Assembly: GCA_945865485.1 (NCBI GenBank)
Contig: CAMBEC010000008.1
Span: 1-64,000, forward strand
Direction of reading: 5' to 3'
From: Rickettsia typhi
Lineage (GTDB): Bacteria; Pseudomonadota; Alphaproteobacteria; Rickettsiales; Rickettsiaceae
Length of the DNA: 64,000 nt
Position numbers and translations under genes: made by a program. Shown in pieces: positions 9,976-17,561 of the stretch (the first letter of the stretch is position 1; each line of letters begins with the position of its first letter). The notes under the pieces are model-generated. The model saw only the letters and a program-made list of their open reading frames with translations, was not told where the DNA came from and did no database searches.

Positions 9976-10686
9976 TTAGAAACTTTGGCCAGCTATATGC
10001 TCAGTAAACTGTTGTCTAGCTTGTGGTGGCCCCTTATCTACTAGTATATAGCGGTTCAAAAAATACGATGTAAGGTTTAATGCATCAGTTGTTGAATCTT
10101 TGTCTAGAATATCACCGGCAAGAAATTTAGGTAATATTAAAAGCTTATCAGAGTATGGAGCACCAACATTTTTAGATACTGCACATCCAGATTTTGGTGA
10201 TACATAATGTAAATCATCTGCAAGTCCTGTCGCCACACATTTATTAAGCTGTAGCTTATATCCAGCTTCGGCCAGGATTTCTATTTCTAGTTTTATATAT
10301 TCAGAAAAAGAAAATTCTTGTTTAAGAGATTCCATAAAAGCCAAGAGAGCTGGGAATAGATTGTTATGAGGTGCTCTCTCGCAAAAAGCTATATTTAATA
10401 TACTTGTGATGGAATTGAAAGCGTATAATTTAGTTTTATTCATCAATAATTGAGAATTGTAAGATTTAATAAGTTCAGCTTTAATAGAACCAATATGCTC
10501 GTGCAAACGGGCATTCCAAAAAAAATCTACAAGATTTCCTTCAGCCAAACTGTCCCCTGTTTTTTTAGTATATTGGGTTAGTACACCAGAATAAATACCA
10601 TGGTTTTCTGTAAATATGGTTACAATATAGCTACGCTCTTTTAGCGGCTTTTTTGAGATAATTATACCTTGATCGCGGAAATTCAT
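9976..10686 (-). CDS. recO: DNA repair protein RecO
   Basis: RecO of 236 residues, the usual length. It anneals single strands and loads RecA with RecR in the RecFOR pathway. The N-terminal OB fold is clear: DQGIIISKKPLKERSYIVTI, then GIYSGVLTQYTKK and LVDFFWNARLHEHIGS. The helical C-terminal half follows (LFPALLAFMESL and onward). The zinc-finger cysteines of some RecO proteins are not conserved as a clear set here; Cys151, Cys171 and a few others are scattered. It is a single gene on the minus strand between repeat DNA and a divergent solute-binding protein gene. Confidence 0.9.
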   Translation of the reverse strand: MNFRDQGIIISKKPLKERSYIVTIFTENHGIYSGVLTQYTKKTGDSLAEGNLVDFFWNARLHEHIGSIKAELIKSYNSQLLMNKTKLYAFNSITSILNIAFCERAPHNNLFPALLAFMESLKQEFSFSEYIKLEIEILAEAGYKLQLNKCVATGLADDLHYVSPKSGCAVSKNVGAPYSDKLLILPKFLAGDILDKDSTTDALNLTSYFLNRYILVDKGPPQARQQFTEHIAGQSF

Positions 10687-10765
10687 GTTATAGTTAATTG
10701 ATTAGTATTTTATGCGTTATTGCTTGTCTATCAATATATGAAGTCAATATTATTGGAAATCTATT

Positions 10766-11548
10766 ATGAAAACAATCAAATTGAAACTAGCTTTAATTGT
10801 TCTGCTTGCTGTAACTAGTGTTCAAGCTGTTGAAAAAGAAAGAAAATCACTGGTAATAGCGGGAGATTACTGGTGTCCTTATAACTGTAATCCCGAGAGT
10901 GAGCGCCAGGGTTTTCTAGTAGAACTAGCAAGAAGAGCATTATATATTTATGGAATAGATGTGGAGTATAGGATGATGCCTTGGAGTCAGGCTTTAGAGG
11001 AGGTGGGCTCAGGGAAAGTTGATGGTATTGTTGGTCTTAGTAATCCAAAGGGTAAGAAGCTAGCCTCAACCGAGTTGCCATTAGATTATAGTTTGTCTGT
11101 AGCGTTTACTAGAGTTGACACTGATTGGACATATGACGGTATTAGCTCGCTGCGAGGTAGGAAAATTGGCATTATCATGGACTATTTGGTTGATGAGTCT
11201 ATAAATCAGTATATTGGAAGTAACTATACAACAAACCCTGGTATGTTCGTTGTTGAAGATGGAGCAAATGCAGTTATAGAATCTATAGCGAATTTGATGG
11301 ACAACGAAATTGATGTTTACATAGAAGATGAAAGAGTTGTCAAATATTACACTCAAGAAACAGGATTAGCCAAATCTATAAGAAACGCAGGAAAAGTAAC
11401 AAAAGAAAAATTGCCTATATATATAGCTTTTTCTGCAAATATTCCTAATATCAAAAAATATATAGGTTACCTTGAAGAAGGTATAGCATCCCTTAAAGCT
11501 ACTGGTGAATATGACGAGCTTCGAGCAAAATATAACATGGACCAGTAA
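10766..11548 (+). CDS. periplasmic solute-binding protein, SBP family 3
   Basis: Protein of 260 residues with a signal peptide (KLALIVLLAVTSVQA, cleavage probably near residue 21). The rest is a two-lobe family 3 binding fold: LVIAGDYWCPYNC, GFLVELARRALYIYGIDVEY, PWSQALEEVGSGKVDGIVG and the hinge SSLRGRKIGIIMDY. These proteins usually deliver amino acids to an ABC transporter, but no permease or ATPase gene is next to it. A WCPYNC cysteine pair near the ligand cleft is unusual for an amino-acid binder and could form a disulphide. It may be an orphan receptor or serve a transporter encoded elsewhere. Ligand not predictable. Confidence 0.82.
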   Translation: MKTIKLKLALIVLLAVTSVQAVEKERKSLVIAGDYWCPYNCNPESERQGFLVELARRALYIYGIDVEYRMMPWSQALEEVGSGKVDGIVGLSNPKGKKLASTELPLDYSLSVAFTRVDTDWTYDGISSLRGRKIGIIMDYLVDESINQYIGSNYTTNPGMFVVEDGANAVIESIANLMDNEIDVYIEDERVVKYYTQETGLAKSIRNAGKVTKEKLPIYIAFSANIPNIKKYIGYLEEGIASLKATGEYDELRAKYNMDQ

Positions 11549-11564
11549 AATTAATTGACCTAAC

Positions 11565-11646
11565 GAATTTAGCAGGATTCAGTTGTGCTCGCGTATTTAA
11601 TATACGCTGCGCAACCTCACCATAAATTCATTATCTAAATTAATTT
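11565..11646 (+). repeat. dispersed hairpin repeat, copy 1
   Basis: About 80 bp that match 17206-17288 closely. The core is a two-tier hairpin: outer stem TTGTGC (11583-11588) with GCGCAA (11609-11614), inner stem GCGTAT (11591-11596) with ATACGC (11602-11607). In the other copy the inner stem is CCTATA/TATAGG, changed on both arms, while the outer stem is identical. It lies between the solute-binding gene and the carbonic anhydrase-like gene. It may be a structured RNA element or a mobile palindrome. Confidence 0.7.
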
Positions 11647-11678
11647 TACTTCAAATAAAAAATACAGACTAAATTTGT

Positions 11679-12194
11679 ATGGGATATAAACTTGTTGATT
11701 ATAAAAACCTATCGCCAAATATCCATGAAACAGTCTATTTGGCAGATGGGGTAGTAATAGCTGGCGATGTAACAATTCAAGAACATGCGAATATTTGGTT
11801 TAATTCGGTGATTAGGGGCGATGTAGCCAAGGTTACAATAGGAAAGAATACCAATATTCAAGATGGTACAGTAATCCACACATCAAGATTTGACGGTCCA
11901 ACCCATATTGGTAGTAATATTACTATTGGTCACATGGCTCTTATACACGCATGCAGCATTGAGGATAATGCATTTATTGGCATGCAATCTACCGTAATGG
12001 ATAAATCTATAGTAGAGGAATATGGTTTTTTAGGCGCAGGAAGTTTGCTTTCTCCTGGTAAGATAGTGCGTAAGAATGAGATGTGGATTGGAAGACCAGC
12101 TAAATTTGTACGGATGATTACAGATCAAGAGAGGGAGTTTATGCAAGGTAATCTTCAAAACTACCTTGATTTAGCTAAAGCCTATAAGAAATGA
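11679..12194 (+). CDS. gamma-class carbonic anhydrase-like hexapeptide protein
   Basis: Left-handed beta-helix protein of 171 residues built of hexapeptide repeats (VTIQEHANIWFNSVIRGD, IGKNTNIQDGTVIHTS, IGSNITIGHMALIHAC). The three zinc-ligand histidines of the gamma carbonic anhydrase/YrdA group are present: His67, His85 and His90, with the expected spacing. Members are trimers, and only some show carbonic anhydrase activity, so catalysis is likely but not certain. The start ATG at 11679 fits the family. It is flanked by repeat DNA on both sides and is probably monocistronic. Confidence 0.88.
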   Translation: MGYKLVDYKNLSPNIHETVYLADGVVIAGDVTIQEHANIWFNSVIRGDVAKVTIGKNTNIQDGTVIHTSRFDGPTHIGSNITIGHMALIHACSIEDNAFIGMQSTVMDKSIVEEYGFLGAGSLLSPGKIVRKNEMWIGRPAKFVRMITDQEREFMQGNLQNYLDLAKAYKK

Positions 12195-12216
12195 TTCTTG
12201 ATATTATTCGATATAT

Positions 12217-12450
12217 AACCTGAACTATGGATAAGGAATAGAGTCGTATGGTTTTATACTGGGACTTGCTGTACGCACGGTCATCCTGAATTTACTTCAG
12301 GATCTTAAGAGATAGGAGAAGATTACTTGGCCAAAGAGACTTGCGAAGCCCACTGAGTTCAGTATGACGGTAGATAAAAAGATAAAGGATCAAGCCAGGT
12401 ATGACTATATTTCTTGCTGGACATAACTAAATCTAATATTTATCTTATCC
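12217..12450 (+). repeat. ~230 bp dispersed element, copy A
   Basis: This stretch is homologous over its whole length to the reverse complement of 19955-20181. Shared blocks include ATAAGGAATAG, TATGGTTTTATACTG, CTGTACGCAC, ATAGGAGAAGATTACTTGG and TATGACTATATTTCTTGC. GGATAAG near the left end is the inverse of CTTATCC at the right end. The interior contains the window's common TCATCCTGAA...CAGGATC palindrome. It has no convincing ORF, so it resembles a non-autonomous mobile element. Its right edge touches the uvrC stop codon. Confidence 0.8.
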
Positions 12451-12452
12451 AT

Positions 12453-14270
12453 TCAAACTCTTAAGAAACGATGAATAGTTTTTGCTAGCTCCTCACTAAT
12501 ACCATCGACCTTCTTGAGTTCTGACTCAGTAGCGTCGGCGATAGCATTGAATGATCCAAAGTAATTTAATAAAGCTTTTTTTCTTGCCGACCCAATACCA
12601 GGCACCATATCTAGTGAGGAATACTTAATAGCAGAAGAGCGTTTATGCCTGTGGTTTTTTATAGCAAAATTATGGACCTCATCGCGTAGAATTTGTAAAT
12701 ATTTCATAGTTGGATTGTTTTTATCTAGGGTAAATACATTGTAACCCGGGATATGAAATTGTTCTTTGCCGCTATTTCGATCAACTCCCTTTGACATGCA
12801 GACAAATGGTACGTGTAAGCCTAGTTCGCTCATTATTCCAGACACAACGTTCATGTGCCCCTTGCCACCATCTATGATCATTAAATCGGGTTTACGTTGT
12901 GGTTCTGACTTTAATCTTTTTAGTCTTCTTCTTAAAACCTCTCGGAGCATAGCGTAATCATCACCTCCAAAACTGCTTGTAGGTTCATCTTTGATATTAA
13001 AAAGGCGATATTCTTTTTTCTCGAACCCGTCTGGTCCTGCAACTATCATAGCACCAACGGGAAATGCTCCTTGAATATGACTATTATCATAAACTTCTAT
13101 CCTCTGCAGAGGCCAGTTTAAGTTGAATAGTGATTGTATGTCGACAAGTGCAGTATGATTTTTAGCTCCCATGAGTAAATGTTTCTGTAATGAAAGCTCA
13201 GCATTATACAGAGCATTTTCCATGATTTTACTTTTTGCCCCACGCTTTGGGTTAGAGATTTTTATGTCCACATGGTGAAGTTGTTTAAGTGCATCAACAT
13301 AAATGATTTTATCTTCGAGTTCATGACTAATTAGTATATCTTTTGGCGGAATTTTAGTTTGATATAACTGTATTAAAAAACTTCCTAAAACCTCTTCATT
13401 AGATATTTCATTATCTGTATGAGAAGGAAAATAAGCTTGATTGCCACAAGGTTGATGAGATCTGTAAAGAAATATTTGGATACAGAACACACCGTTTTTT
13501 GAGGCAAGTGCTATAACGTCTGCATCATTCAGATCATGTGAGTTTTGAGATTTAAGTTGAACATAACTTATGGCTTTTATTCGATCACGAATTTCTGCAG
13601 CTTTTTCATAATTTAGCTCATTGCTGAATTGTTCCATTTTATTTGATAGCATGGTTTGAAGGGCATGATTTTTACCGGTAAGAAAAGCTTGTACTTCTCT
13701 GACCAAATCATCGTAGTCTGGTTTTGATATTTTATTAACACAAGGTGCGTAGCACCGTTGAATTTGATATTGCAAACAGGGCCTGGTTCGAGTTGCAAAA
13801 TAATTATCGGAGCAAGACCTAAGTCTAAAAATTTTTTGTAGCTCTAATATTGTTGTATCCACATGCGCTGGAGAGGCAAATGGACCAAAAAATTTACCGT
13901 CGGTAAGATTTTTTCCTCGAAATTTTAACAGTTGAGGATATTCATGATCAAGCCGGAGTTTAATATATGGAAAAGATTTGTCATCTTTTAGTAAGATATT
14001 GAATTTAGGTTTAAATTTTTTGATTAATTGCCCTTCAAGAAGCAGAGCTGCAGATTCAGATTCAGTAATGCTGTACTCAACATAACAGGCTAGAGAAACC
14101 ATGATCTTATTCTTACCTTTCAGCTCAAGGGTATATTGGCTTAATCTATTTTTTAGGTTCTTCGCTTTGCCTATATAAATGGTGTTTTTGTCAGAATCAA
14201 AAATCCTATATACTCCCGGTAATTCAGGAGTATTAGCTATATAAGATTTTATAAGTTCCGTACCTTGCAA
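12453..14270 (-). CDS. uvrC: excinuclease ABC subunit C
   Basis: Dual-incision nuclease of nucleotide excision repair, 605 residues, full length. Order of domains: GIY-YIG nuclease (PGVYRIF, IYIGKAKNLKNRL, residues about 17-95), Cys-rich linker (RPCLQYQIQRCYAPC), UVR motif (NELNYEKAAEIRDRI), RNase H-like nuclease (IEVYDNSHIQGAFPVGAM, then LMIIDGGKGHMNV) and a C-terminal helix-hairpin-helix pair (MVPGIGSARKKALLNYFGS). The start appears to be TTG at 14270, since no ATG lies between the upstream stop and the conserved start of the domain. A repeat element abuts the stop. Confidence 0.95.
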   Translation of the reverse strand: MQGTELIKSYIANTPELPGVYRIFDSDKNTIYIGKAKNLKNRLSQYTLELKGKNKIMVSLACYVEYSITESESAALLLEGQLIKKFKPKFNILLKDDKSFPYIKLRLDHEYPQLLKFRGKNLTDGKFFGPFASPAHVDTTILELQKIFRLRSCSDNYFATRTRPCLQYQIQRCYAPCVNKISKPDYDDLVREVQAFLTGKNHALQTMLSNKMEQFSNELNYEKAAEIRDRIKAISYVQLKSQNSHDLNDADVIALASKNGVFCIQIFLYRSHQPCGNQAYFPSHTDNEISNEEVLGSFLIQLYQTKIPPKDILISHELEDKIIYVDALKQLHHVDIKISNPKRGAKSKIMENALYNAELSLQKHLLMGAKNHTALVDIQSLFNLNWPLQRIEVYDNSHIQGAFPVGAMIVAGPDGFEKKEYRLFNIKDEPTSSFGGDDYAMLREVLRRRLKRLKSEPQRKPDLMIIDGGKGHMNVVSGIMSELGLHVPFVCMSKGVDRNSGKEQFHIPGYNVFTLDKNNPTMKYLQILRDEVHNFAIKNHRHKRSSAIKYSSLDMVPGIGSARKKALLNYFGSFNAIADATESELKKVDGISEELAKTIHRFLRV

Positions 14271-14364
14271 GATTTGGCCTATTTTTTTATTTCTTTTGGT
14301 ATTATATCACTAGTGTTAGAAATAAAAAACCAAGTTCAGTATAACCGATCTATGCCTAACTATT

Positions 14365-14401
14365 CCTTGAATTATGAGGTTCTTTACCCCCTAATTCAAG
14401 G
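14365..14401. repeat. 10-bp stem hairpin between yidD and uvrC
   Basis: Perfect arms CCTTGAATTA (14365-14374) and TAATTCAAGG (14392-14401) enclose a 17-nt loop that itself contains GGT/ACC. It sits 13 bp beyond the yidD stop on the minus strand, so it could end yidD transcription, although no T run follows. It could also be another short palindromic repeat. Confidence 0.5.
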
Positions 14402-14413
14402 TGATTTACTATA

Positions 14414-14638
14414 TCATTTAGATTTGTGATTAGGTAGTGGGTCGTAGCCACCGCTTGTAAATGGGTTGCACCGAATTATACGTTTTATACTAAAAAAAAT
14501 TCCCTTGATAGCGCCATAGCTATTGATAGCTTCTAGACAATATGCCGAACAAGTAGGTGAATATTTACAATTTTTTCCAAGCCAAGGAGAGATAAAATAT
14601 TGGTAAAATTTTATAATTACAATTAGTGGGTATTTCAT
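14414..14638 (-). CDS. yidD: membrane protein insertion efficiency factor YidD
   Basis: Protein of 74 residues that matches YidD along its length: YQYFISPWLGKNCKYSPTCS, AYCLEAINSYGAIKG, then IIRCNPFTSGGYDPLP. Three conserved cysteines are in place. YidD helps YidC insert inner-membrane proteins. In many bacteria it lies near rnpA and yidC, but those genes are not here; its neighbours are uvrC and timA. The ATG at 14638 is unambiguous. Confidence 0.93.
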   Translation of the reverse strand: MKYPLIVIIKFYQYFISPWLGKNCKYSPTCSAYCLEAINSYGAIKGIFFSIKRIIRCNPFTSGGYDPLPNHKSK

Positions 14639-14918
14639 GTTTAATTTGTGTTAGAAAAGGTTGTTTTGCTAATACCGGCTATCCTCCTGGTGGAATCACC
14701 GTTATATTAGAAGCAAATTGTCATACACGGCCCGTGGGCCCGTGACCTGTAACATCCTTTTCGCCGTCATGCCAGGCTTGACCAGGTATCTCCGGGAACG
14801 GAATAAGATGCCGGGGTCCGGATGACAACTCCTTATGATGTCTTAGATCCTAGGCTGAAGGACATACGAAGCCTAATCAGTTCAGGAGACTAATAGTTTT
14901 AGTTGAAAGCAGGATCGA
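14639..14918. repeat. repeat-rich gap between yidD and timA
   Basis: A copy of the short palindrome is at 14765-14828 (CGTCATGCCAGGCTTGACC, ending in GTCCGGATGAC). At about 14729-14740 is a GC-rich perfect palindrome GGCCC GT GGGCC, much richer in GC than its surroundings. I see no ORF that resembles a gene. Confidence 0.6.
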
Positions 14919-15587
14919 TCACTGTGGTCTGTCTATGTTCGTCAGATACCACTCGTTACCGGAGCTAATCGTACTCCTTGTGAATGTCCATTCTTCATGT
15001 AAATCTTTGATTTTATTAGTAATATTTTTTCCAACAAATAAAATTTTGATAAAGATGTTATTGCCAAACATATAGATTTCTGAGATTTGTAGCTCAGGAT
15101 CATTTTGGCTTATATACTCGCCATAACCCGTTGATAGGCCTTTAAAATGTTGTATATAGCGCTTATCAACCAGTTGCTCTAGTTCTTTCTCGTTATTTTT
15201 GTAAGCAGCATCAATAATCATCCTAAATGCTGCTTTTGCTCCTTTAAGAAAATTATGAATATTAAATGAAGGAACGCGATTCATTACATCCACCAGACCC
15301 TCTTTAACATCAATATCGTTTTCAGGAACTACTAAGCCCCGAAGGTCAATTTTGTTTTTTCGAGTAGCAAATGTCGGTTTTAGAATACTAGCCTTTATTG
15401 AGGATTCTTTATTTGTAATGGTTGTTGAAGAGGTCGTAACATCTTTCATGGATGTTTTTTCTCCAAAAAACGAAGGTCGTTTTGTTGGGTCATCATCCGA
15501 AGTAGTGCCTAGTGTTGCGATCAGTTTGTTTATAACAAAAAAAGCTATTCCAGCAAAAATAATAAGTTCAATTAATTGCCCAGACAT
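14919..15587 (-). CDS. timA: Tim44-like domain protein (TimA)
   Basis: Protein of 222 residues: one N-terminal membrane segment (LIELIIFAGIAFFVINKL, about 5-22), a low-complexity Thr/Ser/Lys linker (about 30-90), then a Tim44/TimA domain (about 100-222) with FNIHNFLKGAKAAFRMIIDA, LEQLVDKRYIQHF and a C-terminal EEWTFTRS...EWYLTNID. The mitochondrial relative Tim44 tethers Hsp70 to the import channel; bacterial TimA is membrane-anchored with a less certain role. The length is typical of alphaproteobacteria. The nearest gene upstream (portal) is divergent by about 147 bp. Confidence 0.88.
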   Translation of the reverse strand: MSGQLIELIIFAGIAFFVINKLIATLGTTSDDDPTKRPSFFGEKTSMKDVTTSSTTITNKESSIKASILKPTFATRKNKIDLRGLVVPENDIDVKEGLVDVMNRVPSFNIHNFLKGAKAAFRMIIDAAYKNNEKELEQLVDKRYIQHFKGLSTGYGEYISQNDPELQISEIYMFGNNIFIKILFVGKNITNKIKDLHEEWTFTRSTISSGNEWYLTNIDRPQ

Positions 15588-15734
15588 TTATGTATTCTCG
15601 TCAATGTTTTATTTTTATATTCTATTGCAAAATTTGTTAATTGGAAAGTTATTTATTGCATCAATGCTTAGCGTGACCGATCTTGAGTGTTATAAAGCAA
15701 TCTTGTTGTTAACAAACCTTCAAAGGAGCTAAGA

Positions 15735-16940
15735 ATGATTAAATCTTATTTTAAAAAAATCTCTGGTAAGCAAAGCAAGAAATCCACTAGTTACTTAGAC
15801 TTACCATTTTTCAATTATTCTCAAGATGAAAGAGTTGGAGTTGATTCCTATAAAAATAATGCAATTGTACACAGGTGCGTCAATTTGATTGCAACCTCAG
15901 CAAGCCATATACCATGGCAAATATTTAGGAACAATAATGGTTCAAAGGAGTTGCTTAAAAATCATCCTATCTTAAATTTACTTAAATATCCAAGTCCTGA
16001 TAAATCAGGAGCCGATTTTTTTACGGAAAGTTTATCTAGTTTGCTACTTTACGGAGATAGTTATTTGTTAGTGTCATTCAAAAATAATACCATCCCGCAT
16101 TTTTTATATAATCTTCATCCATCATTAGTTGAGCAAACTCTTTCTAATGATCAACTCGTTTCTTATGCCTATGGCAATGGGGATAAAAAACAATCCTTTG
16201 GAATTGATCCGGTTACTAGGAAAAGTCGTGTGCTACATCTTAAAAATTATAATCCTACTGATCAACGCAAAGGTTTATCATCTTTGGCAGCAGCTGCAAA
16301 AGCAATAAATTTGCATGCAAAAATTATGGACTGGAATAAATCATTGTTAAAAAATGCAATCAGACCAAGTGGTGCTTTGGTATTTCAGGATGGTAATGGT
16401 TATTTATCAGATGAACAATTTGAAAGATTGCAGCAACAATTTTACGATAATTTTAGTGGCGCCTCTAATTCTGGAAAGCCTCTAATTCTAGAAGGTGGAC
16501 TTAAATGGCAAGAAACAAGTAACGCTGAGCGATTTGAGAAATTTCTTGAATTAAAGGACTCAAGTGCAAGAGACATAGCCATAGCATTCAATGTGCCTCC
16601 ACAATTACTCGGAATTAACGGTGATAATACTTACAGTAATATGCAGGAAGCAAGGTTGGCACTTTGGGAAGAAAATATCATTCCATTGCTTGATAAATAT
16701 GCTGATGCACTAAGTAGTTGGTTATCGTATTGGTATAAAGAGGATTTGATTATCGATTTTGACAAAGAGTCTATTTCTGTACTTACAGAGCGTAGAGAAA
16801 ATGTATGGGCAAAAATTGCAAGTGCAGATTTTATGACAATTAACGAAAAAAGAGCAATTGTAGGCTTAACTCCAATTAAAGGAATGGATAAATTTGCAGC
16901 AAATCTAAGTGGAGAGCGTAATGAAAGCTACGATAAATAA
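15735..16940 (+). CDS. HK97-type phage / GTA portal protein
   Basis: Portal subunit of 401 residues, preceded by a strong AAAGGAGC Shine-Dalgarno (15721-15728). Visible family features are the N-terminal arm, NAIVHRCVNLIATSASHIPW (about 43-62), LYGDSYLLVS, PHFLYNLHPSLVEQ and the C-terminal DIAIAFNVPPQLLGINGDNTYSNMQEARL. The length is close to the portal of Rhodobacter-type gene transfer agents. Only a small helical protein and a terminase follow; there is no capsid, protease or tail gene. The frame is intact, which suggests either recent decay of the rest or retained use. Confidence 0.9.
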   Translation: MIKSYFKKISGKQSKKSTSYLDLPFFNYSQDERVGVDSYKNNAIVHRCVNLIATSASHIPWQIFRNNNGSKELLKNHPILNLLKYPSPDKSGADFFTESLSSLLLYGDSYLLVSFKNNTIPHFLYNLHPSLVEQTLSNDQLVSYAYGNGDKKQSFGIDPVTRKSRVLHLKNYNPTDQRKGLSSLAAAAKAINLHAKIMDWNKSLLKNAIRPSGALVFQDGNGYLSDEQFERLQQQFYDNFSGASNSGKPLILEGGLKWQETSNAERFEKFLELKDSSARDIAIAFNVPPQLLGINGDNTYSNMQEARLALWEENIIPLLDKYADALSSWLSYWYKEDLIIDFDKESISVLTERRENVWAKIASADFMTINEKRAIVGLTPIKGMDKFAANLSGERNESYDK

Positions 16941-17199
16941 ATTATATAGTTTTATCGCTAAACTAGTCTTGATGTTAGAAGAAGAGTTAGACGAGCTCAA
17001 GGTTAGCAAATCTAAGAGTGCGGTTAATGTTAAAAAGAATATTACAGATACTCTTAATAAGCTTGTGCATCTTATAACTCAATTAAATAAATTAAGCAAA
17101 AATGAAACGATGAATAACAATGTTGATATGACTCAAGAAGATAAGGACATCATCGAACGATTCATACATAGATATAATACCAAATCCCAGATTAAATGA
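16921..17199 (+). CDS. small helical protein downstream of portal
   Basis: Protein of 92 residues if started at ATG 16921, which has GGAGAG 5 bp before it; an earlier GTG (16909) adds four residues. It overlaps the portal end by 20 bp, so the two are translationally coupled. The sequence is all helix and charged (EEELDELKVSKSKSAVNVKK), with a coiled-coil pattern. I do not recognise the family. Its place matches the small unnamed ORFs next to portal genes in gene-transfer-agent clusters, but the sequence gives no further support. Confidence 0.65.
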   Translation: MKATINKLYSFIAKLVLMLEEELDELKVSKSKSAVNVKKNITDTLNKLVHLITQLNKLSKNETMNNNVDMTQEDKDIIERFIHRYNTKSQIK

Positions 17200-17561
17200 T
17201 CCAAAGAATTTTGCGGATCTCCCTTGTGCTCACCTATAAGTTATAGGCTGCGCAAGCTCGTCCTAAAATTCATTTGTCTCCTTTAATTTGAGATTTGGTA
17301 TAAGAAGTCATATTAGGGTGAATTAAGTGTTGGCCAGAAAGTCATCCTGAACGCAAACCGTCATCACGAACTTGATCTGGTTCGCAGGCCTTTGACTCGT
17401 CGGGATCAAAGGCATAAACTCGTCATCCTGAACTTGATTCAGGATCTCAATCAACAAAAGAAGATACCGGATCAAGCCCGGTATGACTTACGAAAGGATT
17501 TAGGATGTCACATATCAAGTCCTGTATGACCGTATGCAGTTTGAAATAAAAAAGGTACAAA
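17200..17561. repeat. repeat-rich gap between portal module and terminase
   Basis: It starts with hairpin family copy 2 (17206-17288; listed separately). From 17341 to 17530 it has a tandem pile of the common palindrome in several variants: GTCATCCTGAACGC, CGTCATCCTGAACTTGATTC with CAGGATC, ACCGGATCAAGCCCGGTATG, and a looser copy ending near 17530. No gene is seen. The pile splits what is usually a contiguous terminase-portal block. Confidence 0.75.
17206..17288 (+). repeat. dispersed hairpin repeat, copy 2
   Basis: Outer stem TTGTGC (17224-17229) with GCGCAA (17250-17255), inner stem CCTATA (17233-17238) with TATAGG (17242-17247). It shares the flanks GAATTT.GC.GGAT and CTC..CC.TAAA.TTCATT with 11565-11646. 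The inner stem differs from copy 1 on both arms yet still pairs. Confidence 0.7.

Noticed and set aside
15352..15732. 126-codon plus-strand open frame ahead of the portal gene
   Set aside because: It is mostly antisense to timA, whose protein is recognisable; the translation shows no family and the frame has no ribosome site.
17341..17530. Tandem palindromes as a possible CRISPR array
   Set aside because: The units differ in sequence and spacing, there are no equal-length spacers and no cas genes are in the window.
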